Below, piece by piece: positions 12,001 to 13,100 of a stretch of DNA of 13,336 bases (position 1 is its first letter; each line of letters starts with the position of its first letter). Below the pieces are notes generated by a model that did not search any database, was not told the DNA's origin, and saw only the letters and a list, made by a program, of their open reading frames with translations. Position numbers and translations under genes: made by a program. This DNA comes from Baffinella frigidus. Its lineage: Eukaryota > Cryptophyceae > Cryptomonadales > Baffinellaceae. Where the stretch lies: NCBI GenBank assembly GCA_026770585.1, contig MU646322.1:38288-51623 (forward strand). The letters are read 5' to 3'.

Positions 12001-12525
12001 AAACCTTGAAACGAAAAAACACCAAACACTCAACCATATACCAAACCAGGTGCGCGCTCTCCCCCTGCAACGCCCCAAACACTTATCCCTACGCCCTCAG
12101 CCCTACACCCTCAACCCCAAACCTTGAAACGAAAAAACACCAAACACTCAACCATATACCAAACCAGGTACGCGCTCTCGTACACCCCACGCCCTAAACC
12201 CTACACCCCAGACCCCAAATCCTAAACCCCAAACCTTCAACCCCAAACCTCAAATACTCAACCCTGAACAACAAACAATAATAAACAATAAACAATAAAC
12301 AATAAACAAAAACACTCAACACTCAATACTAAACAATAAACAACCCCCGAAACCAGGTGCGCTCAACACTCAACACAAAACACTAAAGACCAAACAATAA
12401 ACACTAAACACTCAACACTCAACACTAAACACTCAACCACATACCAAACCAGGTGCGCGCTCTCGCCCTGCAACGGCACACGGTGCGCGGACGCCGAAAT
12501 GCTGTGCAAAGGCAACCCGGCCCCG
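195..12525 (+). CDS. Large 24-exon gene for an extracellular EGF / GCC2-GCC3 cysteine-rich repeat protein (internal part; both ends outside window)
   Basis: Exons joined by me: 195-275, 696-752, 1356-1394, 1657-1749, 2032-2096, 2308-2359, 2650-2888, 3013-3055, 3262-3370, 3616-3728, 3993-4295, 4686-4762, 5049-5147, 5622-5682, 6091-6136, 6483-6616, 7341-7462, 8167-8280, 9254-9356, 10007-10127, 10356-10466, 10815-11031, 11277-11327 and 12453-12525. They total 2523 bases, or 841 codons without a stop, and every junction keeps phase. Donors are GT except one GC; all acceptors are AG, and 19 of 23 downstream exons begin with G. Visible domains are DVDEC calcium-binding EGF units, GCC2/GCC3 Cys-rich units and an unassigned block in exons 9-11. 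Several EGF units show the C-x-[DN]-x4-[FY]-x-C-x-C pattern. Many N-x-[ST] sequons suggest secretion. No signal peptide, membrane segment, start or stop is visible. A role in adhesion or surface recognition is inference from domain type. Individual exon edges could be off where echoes compete. Confidence 0.8.
276..695 (+). other. Intron 1: non-telomeric sequence with CT microsatellite
   Basis: The donor is GTGCGCCC and the acceptor GTTTTCAG. Unlike later introns it lacks CCCTAAA repeats. It holds a long CT tract flanked by a 19-base inverted repeat (annotated separately). Translations of the tract give only low-complexity Ser/Leu or Arg/Glu runs and are not genes. Nothing else recognisable is present. 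Confidence 0.5.
437..615. repeat. 19-bp inverted repeat enclosing a CT microsatellite
   Basis: The arms are 437-455 (GCGGTAAAGACCATCTGCA) and 597-615, which is its reverse complement with one mismatch. Between them lies a (TC)n tract at about 456-560 with a few TTC/CCT interruptions, then a GC-rich stretch. The structure could fold into a stem with a long pyrimidine loop. It may be a small foldback element with an expanded core. Confidence 0.65.
696..752 (+). CDS. Exon 2: CxC-x2-GY end of the first GCC2/GCC3-like unit
   Basis: Acceptor TTTTCAG, donor GTTGCGAG, phase 0 to 0. It reads DAGSDQATDCRCDAGYMCQ. The DC-R-C-D-A-G-Y pattern matches DC-x-C-x-A-G-Y in exons 17 and 19 of the same gene, so it is the closing part of a related Cys unit. 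A downstream copy of its 3' half lies at 862-888. Confidence 0.7.
862..888 (+). repeat. Echo of exon 2 (3' half plus donor)
   Basis: Repeats the last nine codons of exon 2 (RCDAGY, then I for M, then CQ). The similarity continues through the donor into the intron (GTTACGAGCCCC here against GTTGCGAGCCCC). There is no acceptor directly upstream, so it is probably a non-functional tandem-duplication remnant. Confidence 0.75.
972..1113. mobile_element. Possible MITE-like segment with imperfect terminal inverted repeats
   Basis: The segment begins CTAGCTCGGCCTCAGTCGG and ends with an imperfect reverse complement of this at about 1088-1113 (ending GACAGAGCTAG). Inside, AAGTTGAC at 1011-1018 and GTCAACTT at about 1041-1049 form a second inverted pair. 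The inner part resembles 5402-5450. No coding capacity is seen. The size and nested inverted repeats suggest a small non-autonomous element, but the terminal match is weak. Confidence 0.35.
1200..1355 (+). repeat. Telomere-like CCCTAAA array (3' part of intron 2)
   Basis: Degenerate direct repeats of CCCTAAA with CCCTGAA, CCCCAAA and CCCTACA variants, C-rich strand on the coding strand, ending at acceptor CTCACAG. The rest of intron 2 (753-1199) holds the exon 2 echo and the MITE-like segment; nothing else is recognised there. Confidence 0.9.
1356..1394 (+). CDS. Exon 3: small 13-codon exon
   Basis: A 39-base island of GC-rich non-repeat sequence inside telomere-like repeats, bounded by CACAG and donor GTCGAAAC. 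It reads IDGIPCHTRLRNQ, phase 0 to 0, so it can be included or skipped without a frame change. No domain is recognised. Support comes from its clean edges and phase match with both neighbours. Confidence 0.6.
1395..1656 (+). repeat. Telomere-like intron 3
   Basis: Almost wholly CCCTAAA and one-base variants (CCCTACA, CCCCAAA, CCCTGAA). It starts at GTCGAAACCC and ends CTCAACCCAG. The heptamer brings a TAA in one frame per unit, so retention of this intron would stop translation quickly. Confidence 0.9.
1657..1749 (+). CDS. Exon 4: 31-codon exon of unknown domain
   Basis: Acceptor ACCCAG, donor GTAAACCC, phase 0 to 0. It begins IQAWSLRACGTPFVGVPN and ends ATWASATS, with a single cysteine. It belongs to no family I recognise. 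The exon/repeat boundary is sharp on both sides. The donor is one base away from the telomeric CTAAACCC. Confidence 0.65.
1750..2031 (+). repeat. Telomere-like intron 4
   Basis: CCCTAAA-type array including an irregular sub-family in which units alternate with TCATTCCGAAA or TAATTCCTAAA (about 1770-1870). It starts GTAAACCC and ends GACACCAG. Confidence 0.9.
2032..2096 (+). CDS. Exon 5: linker into an EGF-like domain
   Basis: Acceptor ACACCAG, donor GTAAACCC, phase 0 to 2. It reads VPTCALVTNITTSTPCLTGG, then A and a split Gly codon. It carries a NIT glycosylation sequon and two cysteines spaced as in the first half of an EGF-like unit completed by exon 6. Confidence 0.7.
2308..2359 (+). CDS. 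Exon 6: C-terminal half of an EGF-like unit
   Basis: Acceptor CCCTAG, donor GTAAACCC, phase 2 to 0. It reads GNCTCGAGFEADDARGV; the C-x-C-x2-GF motif is the usual close of an EGF domain, followed directly by C-x-D-V-D-E-C in exon 7. Flanking telomere-like introns are 2097-2307 and 2360-2649. Confidence 0.8.
2360..2649 (+). repeat. Telomere-like intron 6
   Basis: Starts GTAAACCC after exon 6 and ends AAACCCAG. It consists of CCCTAAA, CCCCAAA, CCCTCAA and CCCTACA units throughout and holds no coding island. Confidence 0.9.
2650..2888 (+). CDS. Exon 7: two calcium-binding-type EGF domains
   Basis: Phase 0 to 2, the second longest exon. It begins CEDVDECAAGTHSC and later has CADVDECADATHAC, two classical calcium-binding EGF starts. 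The second domain contains CNNSLGSYACAC, which fits the C-x-[DN]-x4-[FY]-x-C-x-C hydroxylation consensus; the first has a longer loop (CDNLVGGDPGYRCGC). Sequons NAT and NNS are present. The exon ends CERG with donor GTGCGTCC, and exon 8 supplies the expected FTGDG continuation. Confidence 0.9.
3013..3055 (+). CDS. Exon 8: end of the second EGF domain
   Basis: Acceptor ACACCAG, donor GTAAACCC, phase 2 to 0. It reads FTGDGMVDCWDGTG. G-F-T-G-D-G-x3-C is the standard tail of an EGF domain and completes the unit begun in exon 7, which independently confirms this splice. Intron 7 (2889-3012) and intron 8 (3056-3261) are telomere-like; intron 8 also has a CCATAAA sub-variant at about 3100-3155. Confidence 0.9.
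3262..3370 (+). CDS. Exon 9: start of an unassigned domain
   Basis: Acceptor AAAGCAG, donor GTGCGCCC, phase 0 to 1. It begins ASSASLFSCVGTMVVELRTS and ends PDEDARDG, with one NGS sequon. Exons 9-11 together make about 175 residues with no match I can name. The following 3425-3482 segment is a diverged copy of its 3' end. Confidence 0.8.
3425..3482 (+). CDS. Possible alternative exon 9b (diverged copy of exon 9's 3' end)
   Basis: Acceptor CACCCAG, donor GTGAGTGC, phase 0 to 1, exactly the same phases as exon 9. It reads DVNLRLVGHALAHDGEARDG against VELRTSNGSNCHVLAPDEDARDG. The last 37 aligned bases differ at five positions, mostly without breaking the frame. It could replace exon 9 but cannot be spliced after it, because the phase would mismatch. 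It may equally be a decaying echo. Confidence 0.4.
3616..3728 (+). CDS. Exon 10: middle of the unassigned domain
   Basis: Acceptor AAACCAG, donor GTCTCACC, phase 1 to 0. It begins EYLVASRREYYCDEQAGTAD and ends FFWLETQRWSEE. The mixture of aromatic and acidic residues with few cysteines contrasts with the EGF exons, pointing to a globular domain. The intron upstream is 3371-3615 if exon 9 is used. Confidence 0.8.
3729..3992 (+). repeat. Telomere-derived intron 10, strongly diverged
   Basis: Starts GTCTCACCCC and ends in a C-run followed by AG. Units drift from CCCTGAA to CACCTTCA, AACACCAAAC and CCCCACAC, so the heptamer is barely kept in the middle. No coding island seen. Confidence 0.8.
3993..4295 (+). 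CDS. Exon 11: longest exon, C-terminal part of the unassigned domain (weak PLAT/LH2-like look)
   Basis: 101 codons, phase 0 to 0, acceptor after a C-run, donor GTTCTCCC. It begins VSLSAAGIDLSFGALSTVVV; the centre has TKVHLRLAGSDGWHPESLRV and later WIDALSPLCWLDGD; it ends MDLCGSE. Alternating hydrophobic strands and the G-x-x-x-W-H-x-E-S-x-x-V stretch followed by a W-I / C-W-L segment recall the second half of PLAT/LH2 beta-sandwiches, but this is a weak impression only. Six cysteines cluster in the last third. The frame stays open through 4345, so the end rests on the junction with exon 12. Confidence 0.85.
4296..4685 (+). other. Intron 11 with exon 12 echo
   Basis: After about 100 bases of mixed sequence the intron becomes telomere-like (from about 4390). 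At 4546-4581 it carries a copy of the 5' part of exon 12 with its own GAAGCAG acceptor: it reads AQPCDQDSNPTC against AQMCDQDNNATC. That copy runs directly into CCCTAAA with no donor. Confidence 0.8.
4686..4762 (+). CDS. Exon 12: EGF domain
   Basis: Acceptor AAAGCAG, donor GTAAACCC, phase 0 to 2. It reads AQMCDQDNNATC, then SNHDGFYNCSCPAG. CSNHDGFYNCSC fits the C-x-[DN]-x4-[FY]-x-C-x-C consensus, with sequons NAT and NCS. Exon 13 completes it as GYKGTG. Partial copies lie on both sides: 5' part upstream (4546-4581) and 3' part downstream (4834-4857). Confidence 0.88.
4834..4857 (+). repeat. Echo of exon 12 (3' end)
   Basis: 24 bases identical to 4741-4764, i.e. the NCSCPAG codons through the first two intron bases. 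The site reads GTCTTGTC here instead of GTAAACCC. It lies in intron 12 behind a block of AAACCCG repeats. Exact identity suggests a recent duplication. Confidence 0.85.
5049..5147 (+). CDS. Exon 13: EGF tail and first GCC2/GCC3 unit of the main run
   Basis: Acceptor AACCAG, phase 2 to 2. It begins YKGTGAGLTGSGTTC, then EACPVGAYQNVAGSSTC. C-x2-C-P-x-G-x-Y-x3-A-G-x4-C is the GCC2/GCC3 (ephrin-receptor-like) pattern. The only donor that keeps phase and yields R-A-C-P-D with exon 14 is GC (CTGCAG|GCAACACC). An echo at 5303-5379 keeps the same GC site. Confidence 0.85.
5158..5217. repeat. TCC microsatellite in intron 13
   Basis: About 60 bases of TCC repeats with occasional TTC and TCCC interruptions, placed ten bases after the exon 13 donor. 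No coding role; a polypyrimidine tract on the coding strand. Confidence 0.9.
5303..5379 (+). repeat. Echo of exon 13 (3' two-thirds plus GC donor)
   Basis: Copies the CEACP unit of exon 13 with changes (EACPVATYQSVTGSSTC), open through the Cys pattern, and ends TTGCAG|GCACGTCC. Upstream in the same frame is a TAG, and the nearest AG gives phase 0 instead of the needed phase 2, so normal inclusion would break the frame. Conservation of Cys codons suggests it was once functional or is young. Confidence 0.75.
5380..5600 (+). other. Non-telomeric part of intron 13
   Basis: Unique-looking sequence of mixed composition. AAGTTGAC at about 5402 and GTCAACTT at about 5432 form an inverted pair, and the stretch CGTCAACTTTGGAG also occurs near 1040, inside the MITE-like segment. 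No gene seen. Confidence 0.5.
5622..5682 (+). CDS. Exon 14: GCC2/GCC3 unit, middle
   Basis: Acceptor CCCGCAG, donor GTTCCCCC, phase 2 to 0. It reads ACPDAAGLSVTSGEASTSVQ, following STCR from exon 13. This fits the C-P-x-A/G-x3-S-x2-G-x3-S spacing of the family, and exon 15 follows with ACFCRAGY. A short possible echo of its 3' end (TCTGTATCCGGCCAGGTTCC) sits at about 5762-5781. Confidence 0.82.
5683..6090 (+). repeat. Telomere-like intron 14
   Basis: Starts with CCCTAAA units, is interrupted by about 140 bases of mixed sequence (5735-5870), then resumes as CCCTACA, CCCTCAA and CCCTAAA units, with seven consecutive CCCTCAA-type units near 5966-6018. It ends CTCAAACCAG. Confidence 0.85.
6091..6136 (+). 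CDS. Exon 15: CxC-x2-GY segment
   Basis: Acceptor AAACCAG, donor GTCACCCC, phase 0 to 1. It reads ACFCRAGYFGNITGP plus a split Gly codon. C-F-C-R-A-G-Y is the closing motif of a GCC2/GCC3-type unit; a NIT sequon is present. Only 46 bases long, flanked by telomere-like introns. Confidence 0.85.
6137..6482 (+). repeat. Telomere-like intron 15
   Basis: One of the cleanest arrays: several perfect CCCTAAA units in a row near 6160-6215, followed by CCCTGAA variants and an AT-richer tail with AACACCAAAATCAAAAAC units (6373-6460). It ends CCGCATAG. Confidence 0.9.
6483..6616 (+). CDS. Exon 16: Cys-rich unit CGDGDTC ... CAGG
   Basis: Acceptor CGCATAG, donor GTGACTCC, phase 1 to 0. It begins TPCGDGDTCTDGAYCEECP, continues EGEYCAGGRVSVECPGGSW and ends SPPRTL. 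C-x2-C-P-E-G-x-Y-C-x-G-G is a GCC2/GCC3-like signature. An internal CGG|GTGAGC at 6569 is a strong donor-like site, but using it loses the conserved RTL-RLEDC junction. A shortened copy lies at 6825-6905. Confidence 0.82.
6825..6905 (+). repeat. Echo of exon 16 (3' two-thirds), possible cassette exon 16b
   Basis: It reads CEEGEYCAGGRVSVECPDGS, then WWPARTL, against exon 16's CEECPEGEYCAGG...SWSPPRTL. It lacks nine bases (the CPE codons), an in-frame loss. AG at 6823-6824 and donor GTGGCCCT give phase 0 to 0, so inclusion after exon 16 would not shift the frame. The acceptor (CCCGAG) lacks a pyrimidine before AG, so use is doubtful. Confidence 0.6.
7124..7180 (+). repeat. Echo of exon 17 (5' half with acceptor)
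   Basis: Starts after AAACAG and reads RMEDCVCTAGYTGPMGGPC against RLEDCVCTAGYTGPMGGPC in exon 17. After the last Cys it passes directly into intron-like sequence without a GT donor. A very close copy, probably recent. Confidence 0.85.
7341..7462 (+). CDS. Exon 17: GCC2/GCC3-like unit with DCVCTAGY motif
   Basis: Acceptor AAAACAG, donor GTGCGTGT, phase 0 to 2. It begins RLEDCVCTAGYTGPMGGPC, then VQCQGGTACPGAW, and ends VVCDAG. L-E-D-C-x-C-x-A-G-Y recurs in exon 19 (LLEDCRCVAGY), an internal repeat of the protein. An upstream copy of its 5' half and a downstream copy of its 3' half flank it. Confidence 0.85.
7481..7548. repeat. 20-bp minisatellite (about 3.4 units)
   Basis: Three tandem units of TTGGCAGGATAGGGCGGCAG with small changes, then the start of a fourth (TTGGTAGG) that fuses into the exon 17 echo. 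The final TTGGTAG supplies an acceptor-like AG directly before that echo. Confidence 0.9.
7549..7596 (+). repeat. Echo of exon 17 (3' half plus donor)
   Basis: It reads TACPGEWEPTVFCDAG against TACPGAWEPAVVCDAG, with the same donor GTGCGTG. The upstream AG would give phase 1, which does not fit exon 17's end. The Cys codons are intact. Confidence 0.8.
7774..8120 (+). repeat. Three upstream echoes of exon 18 (5' half with acceptor)
   Basis: Copies start at 7774, 7896 and 8069, each right after CAG, and encode FSSPTGASTCSPCALDS, FFSPTGASTCSACAVNS and FFSPTGASTRSQCALDS. The third has lost a Cys (TGC to CGC). None reaches a donor at the exon 18 end; each slides into telomere-like sequence. Spacings are 122, 173 and 98 bases to the full exon. 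Confidence 0.85.
8167..8280 (+). CDS. Exon 18: GCC2/GCC3 unit
   Basis: Acceptor CTAACAG, donor GTCTCACC, phase 2 to 2. It begins FFSPTGASTCSACAINSFSA, then SNASTCGVCPAQSSAPLG. Two C-x2-C pairs are separated by the S-F-S-x3-A/T-S-T-C spacing typical of the family. It is the only copy of the FFSPTG block that runs intact to a donor. Its symmetrical phase lets it be duplicated or skipped without a frameshift. Confidence 0.85.
8281..8611 (+). other. Intron after exon 18, with 3'-end echoes
   Basis: Carries fragments of the exon 18 3' end (ACCTCCGCCCCGCTCGGGTC type) at about 8330-8353 and 8452-8475. The block 8398-8475 is also duplicated in diverged form at about 8814-8890. The repeat TGATTCTCTATTC occurs twice near 8352-8378. 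No gene seen. Confidence 0.65.
8612..8686 (+). CDS. Possible exon 18b: extra GCC2/GCC3 half-unit
   Basis: Starts after GTGTAG and reads ANDSFSARNTSTCGECPPGT, then SAPLG, with donor GTCAGACC; phase 2 to 2. It is a copy of the second half of exon 18 with all Cys kept and an NTS sequon. Because start and end phases match, inserting it between exons 18 and 19 adds 25 residues in frame. It could be a real exon or an echo. Confidence 0.5.
8692..8753. repeat. Compound CT/CA microsatellite
   Basis: CCCTCTCC and CTCT runs followed by (CA)n and (CT)n, placed just after the donor of exon 18b. No coding role. Confidence 0.9.
8814..8973 (+). repeat. Further echoes of the exon 18 3' end
   Basis: A block at 8814-8892 repeats 8398-8475 in diverged form, including CAGAGGGTT, GATGCAGGGTG and an ACACCTCGGCGCCGCCC end. 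A shorter ACACCTCTTCCCCGCTCGGG copy is at about 8947-8966 inside telomere-like repeats. All correspond to the exon 18/18b end region. Confidence 0.6.
9254..9356 (+). CDS. Exon 19: GCC2/GCC3-like unit LEDCRCVAGY
   Basis: Acceptor TGCCGCAG, donor GTGCGTCT, phase 2 to 0. It begins ATLLEDCRCVAGYAAPALQA, then CAVCQPGTYSPGRE. C-x2-C-x-P-G-T-Y-S-P-G is a classical GCC2/GCC3 core. It pairs with exon 20 (DACRDCPAGNFS) in frame. Two downstream echoes lie in intron 19. Confidence 0.9.
9366..9454 (-). repeat. Telomere-like array in reversed (G-rich) orientation
   Basis: GGGTTTAGGAG, then GGGTTAGGAGTTAGG and GGGGTAGGGGTTAGG units. On the plus strand this is TTTAGGG/TTAGGAG, opposite to nearly every other array in the window. 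It lies within intron 19 directly after the exon 19 donor. Confidence 0.85.
9455..9482 (+). repeat. Echo of exon 19 (internal 28 bases)
   Basis: Identical to 9291-9318 (YAAPALQAC codons). It sits directly at the end of the G-rich array and then diverges. No splice site on either side. Confidence 0.85.
9603..9667 (+). repeat. Echo of exon 19 (3' half plus donor)
   Basis: It reads APALEACAICAPGAYSPGRE against APALQACAVCQPGTYSPGRE, with donor GTGCGCCC. AG before it (TTGTTACAG) is a good acceptor, but the phase (1) does not fit the end of exon 19 (0). Diverged mostly at synonymous or conservative sites. Confidence 0.8.
9668..10006 (+). repeat. Telomere-like 3' part of intron 19
   Basis: Begins with a duplicated ACTAACACATAGA motif, then CCCTAAA, CCATAAA and CCCTAATC variants; six perfect CCCTAAA units lie near 9883-9925. 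It ends TTTTCACGCGGCAG. Confidence 0.88.
10007..10127 (+). CDS. Exon 20: GCC2/GCC3 unit CRDCPAGNFS ... CETCPEHS
   Basis: Acceptor CGGCAG, donor GTATATTC, phase 0 to 1. It begins DACRDCPAGNFSNGTGAVEC, then ETCPEHSASERGSALCTCSD. It holds two C-x2-C-P blocks, NFS and NGT sequons, and the C-x-C close. The TCPEHS block matches exon 1's ACPEHS. No echo of this exon was found. Confidence 0.9.
10271..10299 (+). repeat. Echo of exon 21 (5' end)
   Basis: 29 bases matching the start of exon 21 (WVDDEGGGC against WVDDEDGGC). The AG acceptor is missing (CTTG precedes it) and it breaks off into unrelated sequence. Confidence 0.8.
10356..10466 (+). CDS. Exon 21: first part of an EGF domain
   Basis: Acceptor TCGAACAG, donor GTCCGTCG, phase 1 to 1. 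It begins WVDDEDGGCMNDDECNADSE, then NSSHTCHASANCTDTQ. D-D-E-C ... C-x-A-S-A-N-C is a calcium-binding-type EGF start; with exon 22 it gives CTDTQGSFTCEC, a perfect C-x-[DN]-x4-[FY]-x-C-x-C. It carries NSS and NCT sequons. Three partial copies surround it. Confidence 0.9.
10546..10567 (+). repeat. Echo of exon 21 (3' end plus donor)
   Basis: Repeats ANCTDT of exon 21, then GAAG in place of CAAG and donor GTCCCCCC. It is preceded by a short GGGTTTAGGGGTTTAG stretch in G-rich orientation. Confidence 0.8.
10684..10764 (+). repeat. Echo of exon 21 (most of the EGF start), donor lost
   Basis: It reads MNRDECDADSENSSHTCHAS, then ANCTDTQ, nearly identical to exon 21. Where exon 21 has CAAG|GT, this copy has CAACCCCC, so it lacks a donor and cannot be an internal exon as it stands. 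Confidence 0.85.
10815..11031 (+). CDS. Exon 22: EGF tail and long GCC2/GCC3-like block
   Basis: Acceptor TGTGCCAG, donor GTAAGCCC, phase 1 to 2. It begins SFTCECTPGFVGNGTACSPC, then APGFACPGGNASTACEADA, and ends ASACVCAPG. The EGF ends at GFVGNGTAC, followed by C-x2-C-A-P-G-F-x-C-P-G-G and C-A-A-C-P-K-N-S-S. Sequons are NGT, NAS, NSS and NAS. At 217 bases it is one of the longer exons, with no echo. Confidence 0.92.
11032..11276 (+). repeat. Telomere-like intron 22, diverged
   Basis: Starts GTAAGCCC and ends CACACCAG. CCCTAAA is mixed with ACCATAAACCAACCCC units. No coding island. Confidence 0.85.
11277..11327 (+). CDS. Exon 23: linker ending in DVDE of a calcium-binding EGF
   Basis: Acceptor ACACCAG, donor GTAAACCC, phase 2 to 2. 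It reads FEGEILNEASNCTDVDE, the last Glu codon split by the intron. Read through, the GAG is followed by TAA from the repeat, so retention ends translation at once. Exon 24 restores D-V-D-E-C. Confidence 0.85.
11328..11695 (+). repeat. Telomere-like first part of intron 23
   Basis: Two similar sub-blocks (about 11345-11500 and 11525-11670) of CCCTAAA, CCCCAAA and CCCTCAA units, each ending in CTCAACC then TAAACC and CCTCCAAACCCC. The inner similarity suggests a duplication of about 180 bases within the array. Confidence 0.8.
11696..12195 (+). repeat. 118-bp tandem repeat carrying the 5' half of exon 24
   Basis: Four full units begin at 11696, 11814, 11932 and 12050, with a partial fifth at 12168. 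Each starts after CCAG with CALSPCNAPNT codons, then telomere-like sequence and an AAAAAACACCA...CATATACCAAACCAG tail. Units are almost identical, so amplification is recent. The fifth has TGC changed to TAC. As 118 is not a multiple of three, long frames through the array shift from unit to unit and are not a protein. Confidence 0.95.
12230..12452 (+). repeat. AATAAAC / CACTCAA repeat region
   Basis: AT-richer units (AATAAAC four to five times near 12281-12308, then AACACTCAAC and CACTAAA units). It includes a ten-base echo of exon 24 after CCAG at 12357 and ends with the same ATACCAAACCAG tail used in the 118-bp array. Confidence 0.8.
12453..12525 (+). CDS. Exon 24: start of a further EGF-like domain
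   Basis: Acceptor AAACCAG, donor GTAAGACC, phase 2 to 0. It begins CALSPCNGTRCADAEMLCKG and ends NPAP. With exon 23 it gives DVDECALSPC, and an NGT sequon follows. It is the only copy of the CALSPC block that runs on to a donor. The next exon was not identified; the gene probably continues beyond the window or uses one of the downstream 3'-half copies. Confidence 0.8.
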
Positions 12526-12694
12526 GTAAGACCCAAACCATAAGCTAACCCTAAATAAACCCTGAACCCCTAACTCCCAACTCCCAACCCCCAACCCCCA
12601 ACCCCCAACCCCCAACCCCCAACCCCCAACCCCCAACCTGAACCCTTAACCCTGAACCAACCCTAAATCGACCCCCAACCCATAAACCCTAAAC

Positions 12695-13080
12695 GCGGAC
12701 GCCGCAATGCTCTGCAAGGGGAATCCGGCCCCGGTAACTAACCCATCAATCCCAAAACCCATCAATCCCGAACCCCAAACCCTGAAACCCAAACCCTGAA
12801 ACCCTAAAATAATGCGCTGCACCAACGCCGGAATGGTCTGCAGGTGGAACCCGGCCCCGGTAACCCCTACACTATAAACCAACCCTAAACTAACCCTGAA
12901 CCCCCAAACCGTAAACACTAAACGCTGACGCCGTGATGCTCTGCGAGGGGAACCCGGCTCCTGTAAACTCTTAACCCTACACCCTACACCCTGAACCAAC
13001 CCTAAACCAACCCCAACCAACCGTAAACCAACCCTAAACTAACCCATAACCTGCGAACCTATGCGGGGGACCCGGCCCGG
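12695..13080 (+). repeat. Four downstream echoes of exon 24 (3' half plus donor)
   Basis: Copies end at 12733, 12859, 12962 and 13080, each followed by GTAA (GTAACTAA, GTAACCCC, GTAAACTC, GTAAACTC). The first reads ADAAMLCKGNPAP and the third ADAVMLCEGNPAP. None has a clear acceptor at its start. They are separated by telomere-like sequence; the last is the most diverged (13051-13080). The stretch from 12526 holds no other gene. Confidence 0.85.
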
Positions 13081-13100
13081 GTAAACTCAAAACCCTAAAC

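Noticed and set aside
11696-12195. CRISPR-like array
   Set aside because: Contiguous 118-bp tandem units without unique spacers, in a eukaryotic intron.
11770-12197. Overlapping plus-strand open frames with repeated TRCALSPCNAPNTYP
   Set aside because: The 118-bp unit is not a multiple of three, so the frame cycles; they mix an exon fragment with intron sequence.
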